Source: an uncultured Lachnospiraceae bacterium (lineage in GTDB: Bacteria > Bacillota > Clostridia > Lachnospirales > Lachnospiraceae). From it: a stretch of DNA of 12,151 nt. The position numbers and the translations under genes are program-made. The notes below the pieces were generated by a model. The model made no database searches. It was not told the DNA's origin and saw only the letters and a list, made by a program, of their open reading frames with translations. This document shows, piece after piece, positions 1 to 7,289 of the stretch (position 1 is the stretch's first letter; every line of letters begins with the position of its first letter). The DNA lies in the NCBI GenBank assembly GCA_937901625.1, contig CALDIE010000187.1, positions 1-12,151 of the forward strand. The letters are read 5' to 3'.

Positions 1-30
1 GAGCGCTCTGTTTATTGCTTTTCTATTCAA
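1..30 (-). CDS. Possible start of a further gene (only about 10 codons in window)
   Basis: A TTG codon at 30-28 lies 7 nt after a near-perfect ribosome site, GGAGGG (complement of 38-43). The frame then stays open to the window edge and would read M-N-R-K-A-I-N-R-A-L. The strong ribosome site and the promoter-like sequence upstream (88-117) are the only support. The peptide is too short to assign to a family. Genes such as holA or rpsT often follow comEC in Firmicutes, but these residues do not clearly match either. The alternative is a chance purine-rich stretch in the comEC 3' region. Confidence 0.35.
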   Translation of the reverse strand, partial: MNRKAINRAL

Positions 31-62
31 TTTTTATCCCTCCGAATTTCCCACATTACACC

Positions 63-81
63 GGAAGCATTCGTTGCTTCC
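63..81 (-). other. Small stem-loop downstream of comEC
   Basis: Positions 63-69 (GGAAGCA) and 75-81 (TGCTTCC) are perfect inverted repeats around a 5-nt loop. On the minus strand the stem is followed by GGTGTAATG, not a U-run, so it is not a standard intrinsic terminator for comEC. It lies just downstream of the candidate promoter at 88-117 and would be near the 5' end of a leader for the gene starting at 30. It could be a leader hairpin or mRNA-stability element. The structure is visible; the role is a guess. Confidence 0.35.
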
Positions 82-87
82 ACAAGT

Positions 88-117
88 ACTTTACTATGTA
101 TAAAACAAATCCGTCAA
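88..117 (-). promoter_or_regulatory. Candidate sigma-A promoter for the gene leaving the window
   Basis: On the minus strand TTGACG (112-117) is followed after 18 nt by TAAAGT (88-93). The -35 matches consensus at 5 of 6 positions and the -10 at 4 of 6. It sits after the comEC stop (156) and before the ribosome site at 38-43. Its position favours a separate transcript for the downstream gene, but the -10 is weak and the spacer one base longer than optimal. Confidence 0.35.
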
Positions 118-155
118 GTTGCCGCCCGCTGTGCATTGGCAAAAAGGCGGCCTCA

Positions 156-2384
156 TCAGCGGCAAAATGGTATTACCCTGATCTCATTGCCCTGGGCGCT
201 TAAGGTTATGCATCCCTGACGGTCGGTGCGGCAGATAACACAGCCGGTATCCTCCAGGCGCTCTAAAACATCACTGTGCGGGTGACCGTAGGAATTATCC
301 CTGCCGCAGGAGATCATGGCATACGTCGGGTGAAGGAGACGCAAAAACTCCTCCGAACTCGAAGTATGCGATCCGTGGTGTCCTACTTTTAACATCGTTA
401 CAGGAGGCAATGTCTTATCCTGTAAGTAGTCACAGATCTCCTCTTCACTCTCCGTTGTTGCATCGCCGGTAAATATTCCGGCAAAGGTATCCCGGCAGAC
501 CAGATGCACCTGGGAATAGGTATTGACATCATCACAGCTGTATCCGGCTTGCGGGTGAAGCGAATACACTTCCGTTTTACCGATCGTAATCCTGTCCCCC
601 CGCGCCATAAGCATCACCGGATATCCCAATTCCGACGCTGAGGCGATCAGAGCGGAAAAATCCTCCTCCACTCCATATGCGTTTGGCAAAACGATCGTTC
701 CTATCCTGATCTTCCTTTCATAGACCATCTGTTGCTTTTGTATATCCAGCATTTCACAGAGACCGCTGGTGTGATCTCTATCCGGATGTGATAAAAACCA
801 ATAGTCAACTTCGCTGATACCATAGTAAAGCAGCACTTTCTCGATCTGGTAGGTGTAGAGGTTATTTTTTGATGTACTGCCTCCGTCAAAGAAAAGTGTT
901 GCTTCCTGCGTGCAGACTAAAATCCCGTCTCCCTGACCCACATCAAGAACCACGACTCTTACCTGCGGAGTAAAACGTATCCAAAGGATCGTCAGGCCGG
1001 TTACGACAAACAGCAGACGCTTTCCTATAGAGAGTCTCTTTGCCAATAAAATGACTGCGAAAAAAAGTGCATAACACACAAGCACCTGCCAGCCGGCCGG
1101 AGCACCGGTCACAAAACTGTGTCCCGGAATCCTTTCCATACACTCACAGATCTGCCGGTATAATCTCAAAATCCCGCATACCGGCCACGAGGCGATATCC
1201 GCAATCGGAGGACAGATGCATCCCAGAGCCACGGTTATGATCCCGCCGATCATCAGCCAGGTCATCAACGGAATTACGATCATATTGATCAGAATCGAAT
1301 ATACAGGCACTTCATAGTAATAGAGTGTGATCAACGGCATCGTAAATACAGAGACGGCCGTGCATGTCAAAAACGCCTGTAAAAGGCGATGTTTTACATT
1401 CTTCTCCCAATGGATTCCCTGCGTTAACGCCGGATAGAATAAGGCCACTCCGCACACAGCCAGATAGGACATCCAGAATCCGCTTGTCATGATCTCGTAC
1501 GGATGCCCGAAAACAACCGTAACGGCCGCCAGAGCCAGAGCCGTTATCAGGTCATAACTCCGATGAAAGACATCTGCCAGGATCGTCATAAAAAACATAA
1601 TGAGCGCACGGTTTGTCGAGAGGCTCTCTCCCGTCATGACCGCATACGAAACCATAACACTTACAGAAACAAGTGCCGAAACCTTAAGCGGCAACGTCAT
1701 CTTTCGAAGAAGCTTATATAAACCCATGCCGAGCAGACTGACATGCAAGCCGCTGATCGCAAGGATATGAGCGATCCCGCTTGCTCTGTAGAGATCTTTG
1801 GTCTCTCCACTTAAGTCACTTTTATCTCCCAACAGAAGTGCTTTCAAAACTCCCGCATCCTCTTCATCAAAGGTCTCATCGATCACACCCGCCAGAATGC
1901 AGCGGATATTCCACAGGCTTTCCTTAAAGACGCTGTATGTATACGACTCCGAATCCTTATGAACCGCCTCCCATGAATCCACCGAGATGCGGCCGGCATA
2001 GCCCTTATAGAGATAATATTTTTGCAGGTCAAACTCTCCCGGATTGGTCGCCTCTTTAAACTCAGAGAGTCTCCCCTGCACAAAAATGAGAGCCCCCATA
2101 GGCGGCATGGCCATATCCGTTACATAACAGACTATTCCCTGTGAAAGAACATAATCCTTTTTTTCATTTTCTTCCGGAAGTATCGCGCCGTCACAGAAAC
2201 GGACGTCGCGCAGGTAGAACACCTCATAATCCGATTTAATTTCTTTGTTTTCAACGATCCCTGCGACCGTTACAATATCGCCTGCTCTTTCATGATAGAC
2301 GGGTAGCGGCGGTCCCAGGGACGTCAACACGATCCATACAAGTGTCAAAAAAAGCAGCGAAAATACACATAATGGTCTCTTCAT
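156..2384 (-). CDS. comEC: ComEC/Rec2 DNA uptake channel protein
   Basis: Polytopic membrane protein that moves single-stranded DNA across the cytoplasmic membrane during natural transformation. The 742 residues have the full family layout: an N-terminal hydrophobic helix (about 5-22) and DUF4131-type soluble region to about 170; the competence membrane domain from about 180 to 465 with the typical LLLGDKSDL and AISGLHVSLLG stretches; and a C-terminal metallo-beta-lactamase-like domain from about 474. That domain has DVGQGDG (481-487), the metal motif HPDRDH (532-537), GDA (640-642) and HHGSH (669-673), so its putative nuclease site looks intact. It is the last gene of the comEA unit. The ATG at 2384 has GGAG 16 nt upstream, which is too far for normal initiation; a four-codon mini-ORF with better spacing overlaps this start (see 2381-2395). 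Length is normal for the family and no damage is visible. Confidence 0.96.
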   Translation of the reverse strand: MKRPLCVFSLLFLTLVWIVLTSLGPPLPVYHERAGDIVTVAGIVENKEIKSDYEVFYLRDVRFCDGAILPEENEKKDYVLSQGIVCYVTDMAMPPMGALIFVQGRLSEFKEATNPGEFDLQKYYLYKGYAGRISVDSWEAVHKDSESYTYSVFKESLWNIRCILAGVIDETFDEEDAGVLKALLLGDKSDLSGETKDLYRASGIAHILAISGLHVSLLGMGLYKLLRKMTLPLKVSALVSVSVMVSYAVMTGESLSTNRALIMFFMTILADVFHRSYDLITALALAAVTVVFGHPYEIMTSGFWMSYLAVCGVALFYPALTQGIHWEKNVKHRLLQAFLTCTAVSVFTMPLITLYYYEVPVYSILINMIVIPLMTWLMIGGIITVALGCICPPIADIASWPVCGILRLYRQICECMERIPGHSFVTGAPAGWQVLVCYALFFAVILLAKRLSIGKRLLFVVTGLTILWIRFTPQVRVVVLDVGQGDGILVCTQEATLFFDGGSTSKNNLYTYQIEKVLLYYGISEVDYWFLSHPDRDHTSGLCEMLDIQKQQMVYERKIRIGTIVLPNAYGVEEDFSALIASASELGYPVMLMARGDRITIGKTEVYSLHPQAGYSCDDVNTYSQVHLVCRDTFAGIFTGDATTESEEEICDYLQDKTLPPVTMLKVGHHGSHTSSSEEFLRLLHPTYAMISCGRDNSYGHPHSDVLERLEDTGCVICRTDRQGCITLSAQGNEIRVIPFCR

Positions 2385-2395
2385 ATTGTTTTCAT
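2381..2395 (-). other. Four-codon mini-ORF overlapping the comEC start
   Basis: After the stop of the GerMN gene (2398-2400) an ATG at 2395 begins the peptide M-K-T-I and stops at TGA 2383-2381, which overlaps the comEC ATG as ATGA. GGAG at 2401-2404 is 5 nt from this ATG but 16 nt from the comEC ATG. A ribosome could load on the mini-ORF and restart at comEC, giving coupled, low-level synthesis. The sequence arrangement is visible; coupling is inference, and it may be chance. Confidence 0.3.
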
Positions 2396-2397
2396 AT

Positions 2398-3363
2398 TCA
2401 CTCCACGATATCTAAATTTCTTGTATAGGTGAGATTTAAATCCATACTCTCCTGATACATATGATCCGTACTTCCTTCCACCAGAAACTGAACTCTGTAA
2501 ATATTGGACAGCTCCGCAAGCGAATCAACCACCGCGTAGAGGGTTACCTCCGGCGTCACCCCGTTACAGCCGCTCAGAAAATCAGAGCTCAAGTTTACAT
2601 AGCAGGTTCCATCCGTTATCATCACGGAAATCACCCTTGTCTTTTCCTGTAAAACAGGTTTCCCGGTACTGCCGGACGGTCCGTCCACCAGTTCTTCCAC
2701 GATCAGTCGTTCCATGGATGTATTGGTATTTCTAAAGATACGCTGGTTGACGGCCACAAGACGGTCTCCCGTATCATTGGCAAAATACAGTCGAAGCGTT
2801 ACCTCATCGTAGTTGTTGATCTCTCCTCCGTTGCTGTCAATAAACATATCCGGCGTCATCGCGCCGTACAGATACCCGGCGGAATCGGTCAAGGGCTCTT
2901 TTTCCACATTGATGCTAAGAGAGGATACGCCCTTAATCTGAGTCAGGGTCCGCACCAGTGCTGCTCGTATAAGCACCTCTTCCGAACGGGAAAGCCGTTT
3001 GTAGTCCGCGCCGACTTCGATCGTCAGATTCTTACCATCTAACAGGTAGCCATCCACGGTAAATCCCATTTGCAGCGGGCTTTTACGGTTAAGATCCTGC
3101 GAAGTTTCATTCCACAGATCGATCACTTCCATCAATTGTTCCACAGTGCCGGTCGATTGGAGCTCATACGTTTCCGTAACCAGCGCCGTCATATCTTTGT
3201 TAATATAAGATACCGCGATCTCTCCCTCCGCCGGCGCGGCCGGATCCTCCTTTCCTTTGCAGGACGCCAAAAAGAGCGCGCAAAAAAGAAGGCAGACTCC
3301 TGTCAGGAAGAATGCTCCTATCTGTCGTATATGTATTTGAGACAGGTTCTTATACCTTTCCAC
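2398..3363 (-). CDS. GerMN-domain lipoprotein, LpqB-like accessory of the adjacent two-component system
   Basis: Predicted lipoprotein with a basic N-terminus, a hydrophobic stretch and the lipobox LASC followed by KGKED; the mature protein would be tethered outside the membrane. Two GerMN-type domains follow, numbering from the upstream GTG at 3381: a divergent one at about 54-165 and a clearer one at about 190-310, with LRLYFAND, then ERLIVEELVDGPSG and a YVNLSSDF strand. I place the start at GTG 3363 because AAGGAG (3373-3378) lies 9 nt before it. The GTG at 3381, which would add six residues, has no ribosome site. The gene follows the kinase gene after an 88-nt gap and precedes comEC by 13 nt. 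The order regulator, kinase, GerMN lipoprotein is that of mtrA-mtrB-lpqB in Actinobacteria, where LpqB interacts with the MtrB sensor. A similar sensory role here is inferred. GerMN domains also occur in sporulation proteins. Confidence 0.85.
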   Translation of the reverse strand: MERYKNLSQIHIRQIGAFFLTGVCLLFCALFLASCKGKEDPAAPAEGEIAVSYINKDMTALVTETYELQSTGTVEQLMEVIDLWNETSQDLNRKSPLQMGFTVDGYLLDGKNLTIEVGADYKRLSRSEEVLIRAALVRTLTQIKGVSSLSINVEKEPLTDSAGYLYGAMTPDMFIDSNGGEINNYDEVTLRLYFANDTGDRLVAVNQRIFRNTNTSMERLIVEELVDGPSGSTGKPVLQEKTRVISVMITDGTCYVNLSSDFLSGCNGVTPEVTLYAVVDSLAELSNIYRVQFLVEGSTDHMYQESMDLNLTYTRNLDIVE

Positions 3364-3394
3364 TCTGTATCGCTCCTTCACAGATTGTCTTCGA

Positions 3395-3424
3395 GGCTCT
3401 CCCTGTCGGCTCTCTTTCGAAAGA
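3395..3424 (-). repeat. Direct repeat and 12-bp palindrome between kinase and GerMN genes
   Basis: The 88-nt gap between the kinase stop and the GerMN start holds two copies of GGCTCTC (3395-3401 and 3408-3414, plus-strand sense; 13-nt period) and the perfect palindrome TCTTTCGAAAGA (3413-3424). I see no convincing promoter or U-tract in the gap. These could form an mRNA structure or a protein site inside the operon. Function is unknown. Confidence 0.35.
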
Positions 3425-3451
3425 ATGATCCTTCCAAACTGTTATCCGACA

Positions 3452-4930
3452 CTACTTCCCGGTCCGGTCACCGATATGTACAAGCGGCACCTTAACGGAA
3501 AAGACGCATCCTTCACCGGGCACGCTGTTTACACGGATGGAACCTCGATGCAACAGGATCGTCTTTCTGGTGATAGCAAGCCCCAGTCCGGTTCCTCCGA
3601 CCTCTCTGGAATGGGATTTGTCCACGCGGTAAAACCTCTCAAAAATATGATCGATATCCTCTTCCGGAATACCGATTCCGGAGTCGGAAACCTCAAGCAT
3701 CATAAACTGATGATCCGCATCCAGCACCACTTTGACCCAGCCCGGATGCTTGTTATATTTGATGCCGTTTTCGATCAGGTTTGAGATTGCCAGACTCATC
3801 TTCACCTTGTCGTTATCCGCTTCTACTTCCCTGCGGCTGTCCCAGATCAGATCGACCTCATTTTTTCTGGCTAACGGTCCGAGCCTCTTCACGGTCGATT
3901 CAACCAACTCGTTTACATCCGTCCGTTCGATATTGAGTCCGGACTCGCCCTTATCCATCCTCACCAGTGCCAGCAGGTCGGATATGATATCGTTTTCACG
4001 ATCGATCTCCTTTGTGATGTCCTGCATAAAGTCCCGATAGACCTCAACGGGAGCATCTTCCTGTCCATTCAAAGAATCCGCCAGCACTTTGACGGAGGCA
4101 ATAGGCGTCTTTAACTCATGAGAGACATTTCTTACAAAATCCTGCCTGGAGTCATCAAGCACCTTCATCCTCTGCCTTAAACGGTTAAAGGCATCCACGA
4201 TCTCCTCCGTCTCAAGATAATCGGATTCGATCTGCGTCTCATCCTCAAAAGAGACCACCTCACCGATCGCCTTCTTCAAATGATCGAAGGGTCTGGTCAA
4301 AACTCCGGACAGTAACATCGCCAGTCCGATCATTATCATGCAGACCAGCATCTCCAGTAACAGTGCCCGTCGCTCTAAGATCGTGATATCCTGCAGGATC
4401 AGCACCGTTGAGGCACTCGCCAAAAGAACACCTTCCACCTGGCGCACACCGTTTTCATCCATCGAGCCCATGACGGGAAGCGCCACTTCGATAAAATGCA
4501 GCTCCTCATTGTAATCCGTAACCGTCTCATTCCTCGAGGCACGGATCACCTCATCACCGATGATCGTCTTACCCACACTGATCTCGTAAGTGTCCTTGAT
4601 CACGCGAAAATCCGTGTTGATAACCTGTATACGTCCGTCGAAAATATTGGAAAATAGGGAGATCTCCGCATTGATAACATCCGAAGATGTATCCTGCATA
4701 TAACCATATGTCACCAGGTGATCCGCCATGCTCCGCATAAGGGCGGTGATCTCATTGGTGCGGTTATTTACGGAACTCTCTTCGAAACCTTCAACGATTC
4801 CCCTTCGAATCACTTCCCCGGAAAAGACAGATACCAGGGAAATGATCAGAAATATGCGGAGCCGGAAACTCCGCAGAAACTTAAACTTCTTTTTGTATTT
4901 TTGATAAAAGGATCTCAGTCCGTCGATCAT
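3452..4930 (-). CDS. Membrane sensor histidine kinase (HAMP, HisKA, HATPase)
   Basis: The 492-residue kinase autophosphorylates on histidine and should pass the phosphate to the response regulator encoded just upstream. Layout: basic N-terminus, first membrane helix about 23-42, extracytoplasmic sensor region about 43-187, second helix about 189-210, HAMP about 211-262, then HisKA with SHELKTPIAS (phosphoacceptor His271). The ATPase domain has the N-box NLIENGIKYN (384-393), G1 DSGIGIP (416-422), an F-box-like ERFYRVDKS and G2 GGTGLGLAI (445-453). All catalytic motifs are intact. The ATG at 4930 overlaps the regulator stop as ATGA, which suggests translational coupling. The sensor domain matches no named fold that I can recognise, so the signal is unknown. 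The GerMN lipoprotein next door may modulate it. Confidence 0.93.
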   Translation of the reverse strand: MIDGLRSFYQKYKKKFKFLRSFRLRIFLIISLVSVFSGEVIRRGIVEGFEESSVNNRTNEITALMRSMADHLVTYGYMQDTSSDVINAEISLFSNIFDGRIQVINTDFRVIKDTYEISVGKTIIGDEVIRASRNETVTDYNEELHFIEVALPVMGSMDENGVRQVEGVLLASASTVLILQDITILERRALLLEMLVCMIMIGLAMLLSGVLTRPFDHLKKAIGEVVSFEDETQIESDYLETEEIVDAFNRLRQRMKVLDDSRQDFVRNVSHELKTPIASVKVLADSLNGQEDAPVEVYRDFMQDITKEIDRENDIISDLLALVRMDKGESGLNIERTDVNELVESTVKRLGPLARKNEVDLIWDSRREVEADNDKVKMSLAISNLIENGIKYNKHPGWVKVVLDADHQFMMLEVSDSGIGIPEEDIDHIFERFYRVDKSHSREVGGTGLGLAITRKTILLHRGSIRVNSVPGEGCVFSVKVPLVHIGDRTGK

Positions 4931-5628
4931 TTCTCAAAGCCTCTGTAATAATACCCCATACCCCATTTGGTGCGGACAAACTGAGGCGCTCCCGGGTTGA
5001 CCTCGATCTTCTCTCGAAGTCTGCGGACATGCACATCCACCGTTCTTACGTCTCCGGGGGAATCCTCTCCCCAGATCAACCTGGCCAACTGCTCTCTGCC
5101 GTATACCTGATCCGGGTGCGTGATTAAGAGCTCTAAAAGAGCAAACTCTCTGGATGTCAGGCTGATCTCCCGACCGTTTATCTGCAGGCGGTGATTTAAA
5201 AGATTCATTGTTAACGGTCCGTCAACGATGATCGACTTCTCCTTCTGTTCCTTCTTTTCGTTTCGATCGATACGACGCAGGATGTTCTTGATCCTCGCCT
5301 TAACCTCCAGAATATTGAAGGGTTTGGTAATATAATCATCCGCGCCGGACTCCAGTCCCATGATCTTATCCATATCGTCGTCTTTGGCCGTAAGGATAAT
5401 GACCGGAACATCGGAAAACTCACGGATCTGTCTGCACACATCCATGCCTTCGATCTTAGGAAGCATGAGATCTAAAAGGACCAGATCAAACTTTTCACTC
5501 TTTACGAGTGCCAGACCTTCCTCCCCGTCATAGGCCTCGCGGACTTCCATTCCATCCTGTTCCAGACTGTAACGGATCCCTTTGATGATCGCCTTTTCAT
5601 CATCCACAACCAAAATCTTATGTGCCAT
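4927..5628 (-). CDS. OmpR/PhoB-family response regulator
   Basis: Cytoplasmic DNA-binding regulator of 233 residues. The receiver domain spans about 1-115, with the acidic pair D9/D10, phosphoacceptor D53 (in LLDLMLP), T80 and K102 (TKPF), all as expected. After a basic linker (about 117-133) comes a winged-helix DNA-binding domain (about 135-230) with LTSREFALLELL, DVRTVDVHVRRLREK and a C-terminal RTKWGMGYYYRG hairpin. The ATG at 5628 has GGAG 6 nt upstream (5635-5638). It lies 41 nt after comEA and overlaps the kinase gene by 4 nt, so it is almost certainly that kinase's partner. Its targets are unknown. Its place between comEA and comEC makes the competence genes or cell-envelope genes plausible targets (inference). 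Confidence 0.95.
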   Translation of the reverse strand: MAHKILVVDDEKAIIKGIRYSLEQDGMEVREAYDGEEGLALVKSEKFDLVLLDLMLPKIEGMDVCRQIREFSDVPVIILTAKDDDMDKIMGLESGADDYITKPFNILEVKARIKNILRRIDRNEKKEQKEKSIIVDGPLTMNLLNHRLQINGREISLTSREFALLELLITHPDQVYGREQLARLIWGEDSPGDVRTVDVHVRRLREKIEVNPGAPQFVRTKWGMGYYYRGFEK

Positions 5629-5658
5629 AATTTACTCCATCCTCATATCGAAACGCAC

Positions 5659-5677
5659 TCCGGTCATCTCTACCGGA
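5659..5677 (-). other. Intercistronic hairpin at the end of comEA
   Basis: TCCGGT (5659-5664) and ACCGGA (5672-5677) form a perfect 6-bp GC-rich stem with a 7-nt loop that includes part of the comEA stop codon (5670-5672). No U-run follows on the minus strand, so it is not a normal terminator. It could stabilise or pause the mRNA and set the comEA to regulator expression ratio (inference). Confidence 0.35.
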
Positions 5678-6398
5678 CTACGATACTGTCTTTTAATCTC
5701 TCATATGTTCCTTCTCCGATCCCGCTTACCTGCATAAGACCTCTCGTATCGGAAAAGCTTCCGTGTTCTTCCCGATAGGCAATGATCGCATTTGCCTTAC
5801 TCTCACCGATCCCGTCGAGCTCCATTAGTTCTTTTACGCCGGCAAGGTTGATATCAAGCCTCCCCTGCGAATCATACACAGACGGTTCCGAAACGCCCAT
5901 CCGCGCATTGTCCAAAGCACCTCCGCCACCGGCCGTAAGCGCTTCCGTCTCTTCCATGGTCGGGACATAATACCGGGTCCCGTCCGCAATCTGTTCGGCA
6001 AGATTTAAGTATGTCTCGTCCGCCTCTTTTGTAAAACCACCGGCTGCATTTACCGCCTCGATCAGACGGCTTTGCGGTGACAATGCATATACTCCCGGAT
6101 CACATACCGCACCCGCAATATGTATATAAACAACAGTCTCCTCATCGGGCTCTGCATTTCCTGCAGACGAATCGGATCCTTCTCCATCCTCCGGTACTGA
6201 TTCTCCTACTGCGTTTGTCTGAGCTTCCGGATCCGAAGATCCGAGATAGACACCGCCTTCCACCTCCGCGGAAGATCGGGCAGGCGTTCCGGTAACAGAA
6301 GAACAACCGCAACATAAGACAATACTTAAAAACGACAGAACCATCAAGCAAGATACAAAACGGTCTCTGCGTCGAACAAATGAATTGCTACAACTCAA
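5670..6398 (-). CDS. comEA: ComEA-type DNA receptor (SLBB plus helix-hairpin-helix)
   Basis: Surface protein that binds double-stranded DNA and hands it to the ComEC channel. The 242 residues contain a basic N-terminus and a hydrophobic segment (about 15-31) ending in L-C-C-G-C, a Ser/Glu/Gly-rich linker (about 33-86), an SLBB domain (about 89-146, VYIHIAGAVCDPGVY) and a C-terminal double helix-hairpin-helix region (about 181-242) with DINLAGVKELMELDGIGESK and LMQVSGIGEGTYERL. The start is TTG at 6398: AAGGAG (6406-6411) lies 6 nt upstream and no better in-frame start precedes the hydrophobic segment. The cysteine-rich end of the hydrophobic segment resembles a poor lipobox, so the protein may be lipid-anchored rather than held by a plain membrane helix as in Bacillus ComEA. 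It is first in a unit ending with comEC and has its own promoter at 6450-6478. Confidence 0.92.
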   Translation of the reverse strand: MSCSNSFVRRRDRFVSCLMVLSFLSIVLCCGCSSVTGTPARSSAEVEGGVYLGSSDPEAQTNAVGESVPEDGEGSDSSAGNAEPDEETVVYIHIAGAVCDPGVYALSPQSRLIEAVNAAGGFTKEADETYLNLAEQIADGTRYYVPTMEETEALTAGGGGALDNARMGVSEPSVYDSQGRLDINLAGVKELMELDGIGESKANAIIAYREEHGSFSDTRGLMQVSGIGEGTYERLKDSIVVR

Positions 6399-6449
6399 TT
6401 CAGACTCCTTTCGGCAGTATCCCGCGCAAAAGGTCTCTCAGACAATGTT

Positions 6450-6478
6450 ATTCTAAAATAAGTTATTTTCTCTTGCAA
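6450..6478 (-). promoter_or_regulatory. Sigma-A-type promoter of the comEA unit
   Basis: On the minus strand TTGCAA (6473-6478) and TAGAAT (6450-6455) are separated by exactly 17 nt. The -10 matches consensus at 5 of 6 positions and the -35 at 4 of 6. Transcription would start near 6443, leaving a leader of about 45 nt before the TTG start of comEA. No intrinsic terminator is visible between the TM2 gene stop (6547) and this promoter, so some readthrough from the upstream unit is also possible. Confidence 0.65.
6455..6469. promoter_or_regulatory. 15-bp inverted repeat in the promoter spacer: candidate operator
   Basis: AAAATAA (6455-6461) and TTATTTT (6463-6469) are perfect inverted copies around one G. 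They fill the -35/-10 spacer of the comEA promoter, a place where a dimeric repressor would block RNA polymerase. The symmetry and position are visible. A bound regulator is inferred, and AT-rich palindromes do arise by chance. A weaker symmetric element, GGAAAGTTCC (6491-6500), lies 12 nt upstream of the -35. Confidence 0.4.
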
Positions 6479-6546
6479 GTGCTTCTTTAAGGAAAGTTCC
6501 CAATATGTCTTACGCTTTCTTTAGAAACTCCGGCAATTCTTAAGCA

Positions 6547-7287
6547 TCATAAAATAGGATTTCCGTCAGAATCCTTATAATTACCGGTAGCGATCAGGAT
6601 CAGATCGATCAGCCATCCGATACCCCAGATACCGCCCGTAAAGAGGTATATAAGCCCCATGATCGGGCGATTCGCGTAGAAATGATGCACACCGAAAAAT
6701 CCCAAAAAGAAACAAAGCAATAAAGCAACCGACTTTTCCTTGGGCGACTTGTTTGCGGGAACATTTCCCGTATAAGCGGGATTCGGATATTGCGTCGTCT
6801 GATAGGTAACCTGATTTCCCGTAGGTGAGTTATTATATGTGATCGTATTTATATTGATCGTCTGTCCGGCCTGGTATACCACCGGTCCTCCGGCTTGCGC
6901 GCCGGGCTGTGCTCCCGGTCCTGCCTGCTGAGCGCTTTGCTGAGCCCCGGGATATACTTGCTGCTCCACCGGTTCCGCTGTCTGCACCATCTGCACTACC
7001 GGTCTCGTACCGTTTGCAGTGGGTGCTCCGATTGCCTGTGCTGCCACAACACCGGATGATGAAGGCGGCGTCATTCTGGAGAGACTGCGCAAACTGTTTC
7101 TCCCAGGCTCAGACCATACAGCATCCTCCGCATTTACGATGCTGTCACCGTCTACCGTAAGGATTTCCCCGTCCACGGTCGGAACGGGAAGATCCCCTCC
7201 TGAAACGCCCGTTACATCCGGAAGCTTACATCCGCAATATGGGCAAAACTTTCCGCTTACCTCTGCACCGCAATTCGAACAAAACAT
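6547..7287 (-). CDS. Zinc-ribbon and TM2-domain membrane protein
   Basis: The 246-residue protein starts with a zinc ribbon whose four cysteines (C3, C6, C15, C18) form two CxxC knuckles. A long disordered linker follows (about 21-180), rich in Pro, Gln, Gly and Ala, with repeated PGAQ-like units near 113-134 and an Asn/Thr patch GQTININTITYNN. The C-terminus is a TM2 domain (about 184-235): two membrane helices, with GFFGVHHFYANRPIMGLIY in the first half and GIGWLIDLILI in the second. TM2 proteins are widespread but their biochemical role is not settled. The ATG at 7287 has AGGAGG 7 nt upstream, inside the last codons of the preceding gene, and only 2 nt separate the genes, so the two are probably co-expressed. 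No function is assigned; an envelope or quality-control role is speculation. Confidence 0.85.
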   Translation of the reverse strand: MFCSNCGAEVSGKFCPYCGCKLPDVTGVSGGDLPVPTVDGEILTVDGDSIVNAEDAVWSEPGRNSLRSLSRMTPPSSSGVVAAQAIGAPTANGTRPVVQMVQTAEPVEQQVYPGAQQSAQQAGPGAQPGAQAGGPVVYQAGQTININTITYNNSPTGNQVTYQTTQYPNPAYTGNVPANKSPKEKSVALLLCFFLGFFGVHHFYANRPIMGLIYLFTGGIWGIGWLIDLILIATGNYKDSDGNPIL

Positions 7288-7289
7288 GG

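Noticed and set aside
63..81. Rho-independent terminator for comEC
   Set aside because: A stem is present, but no U-run follows on the minus strand and the stem is only 7 bp.
3070..3784. Open frames on the plus strand opposite the GerMN and kinase genes
   Set aside because: They lie fully antisense to well-recognised genes, have no ribosome sites and give low-complexity, family-less peptides.
6516..6527. TTTCTTTAGAAA as a terminator stem after the TM2 gene
   Set aside because: The loop would be 2 nt, the stem is AT-rich and no U-tract follows.
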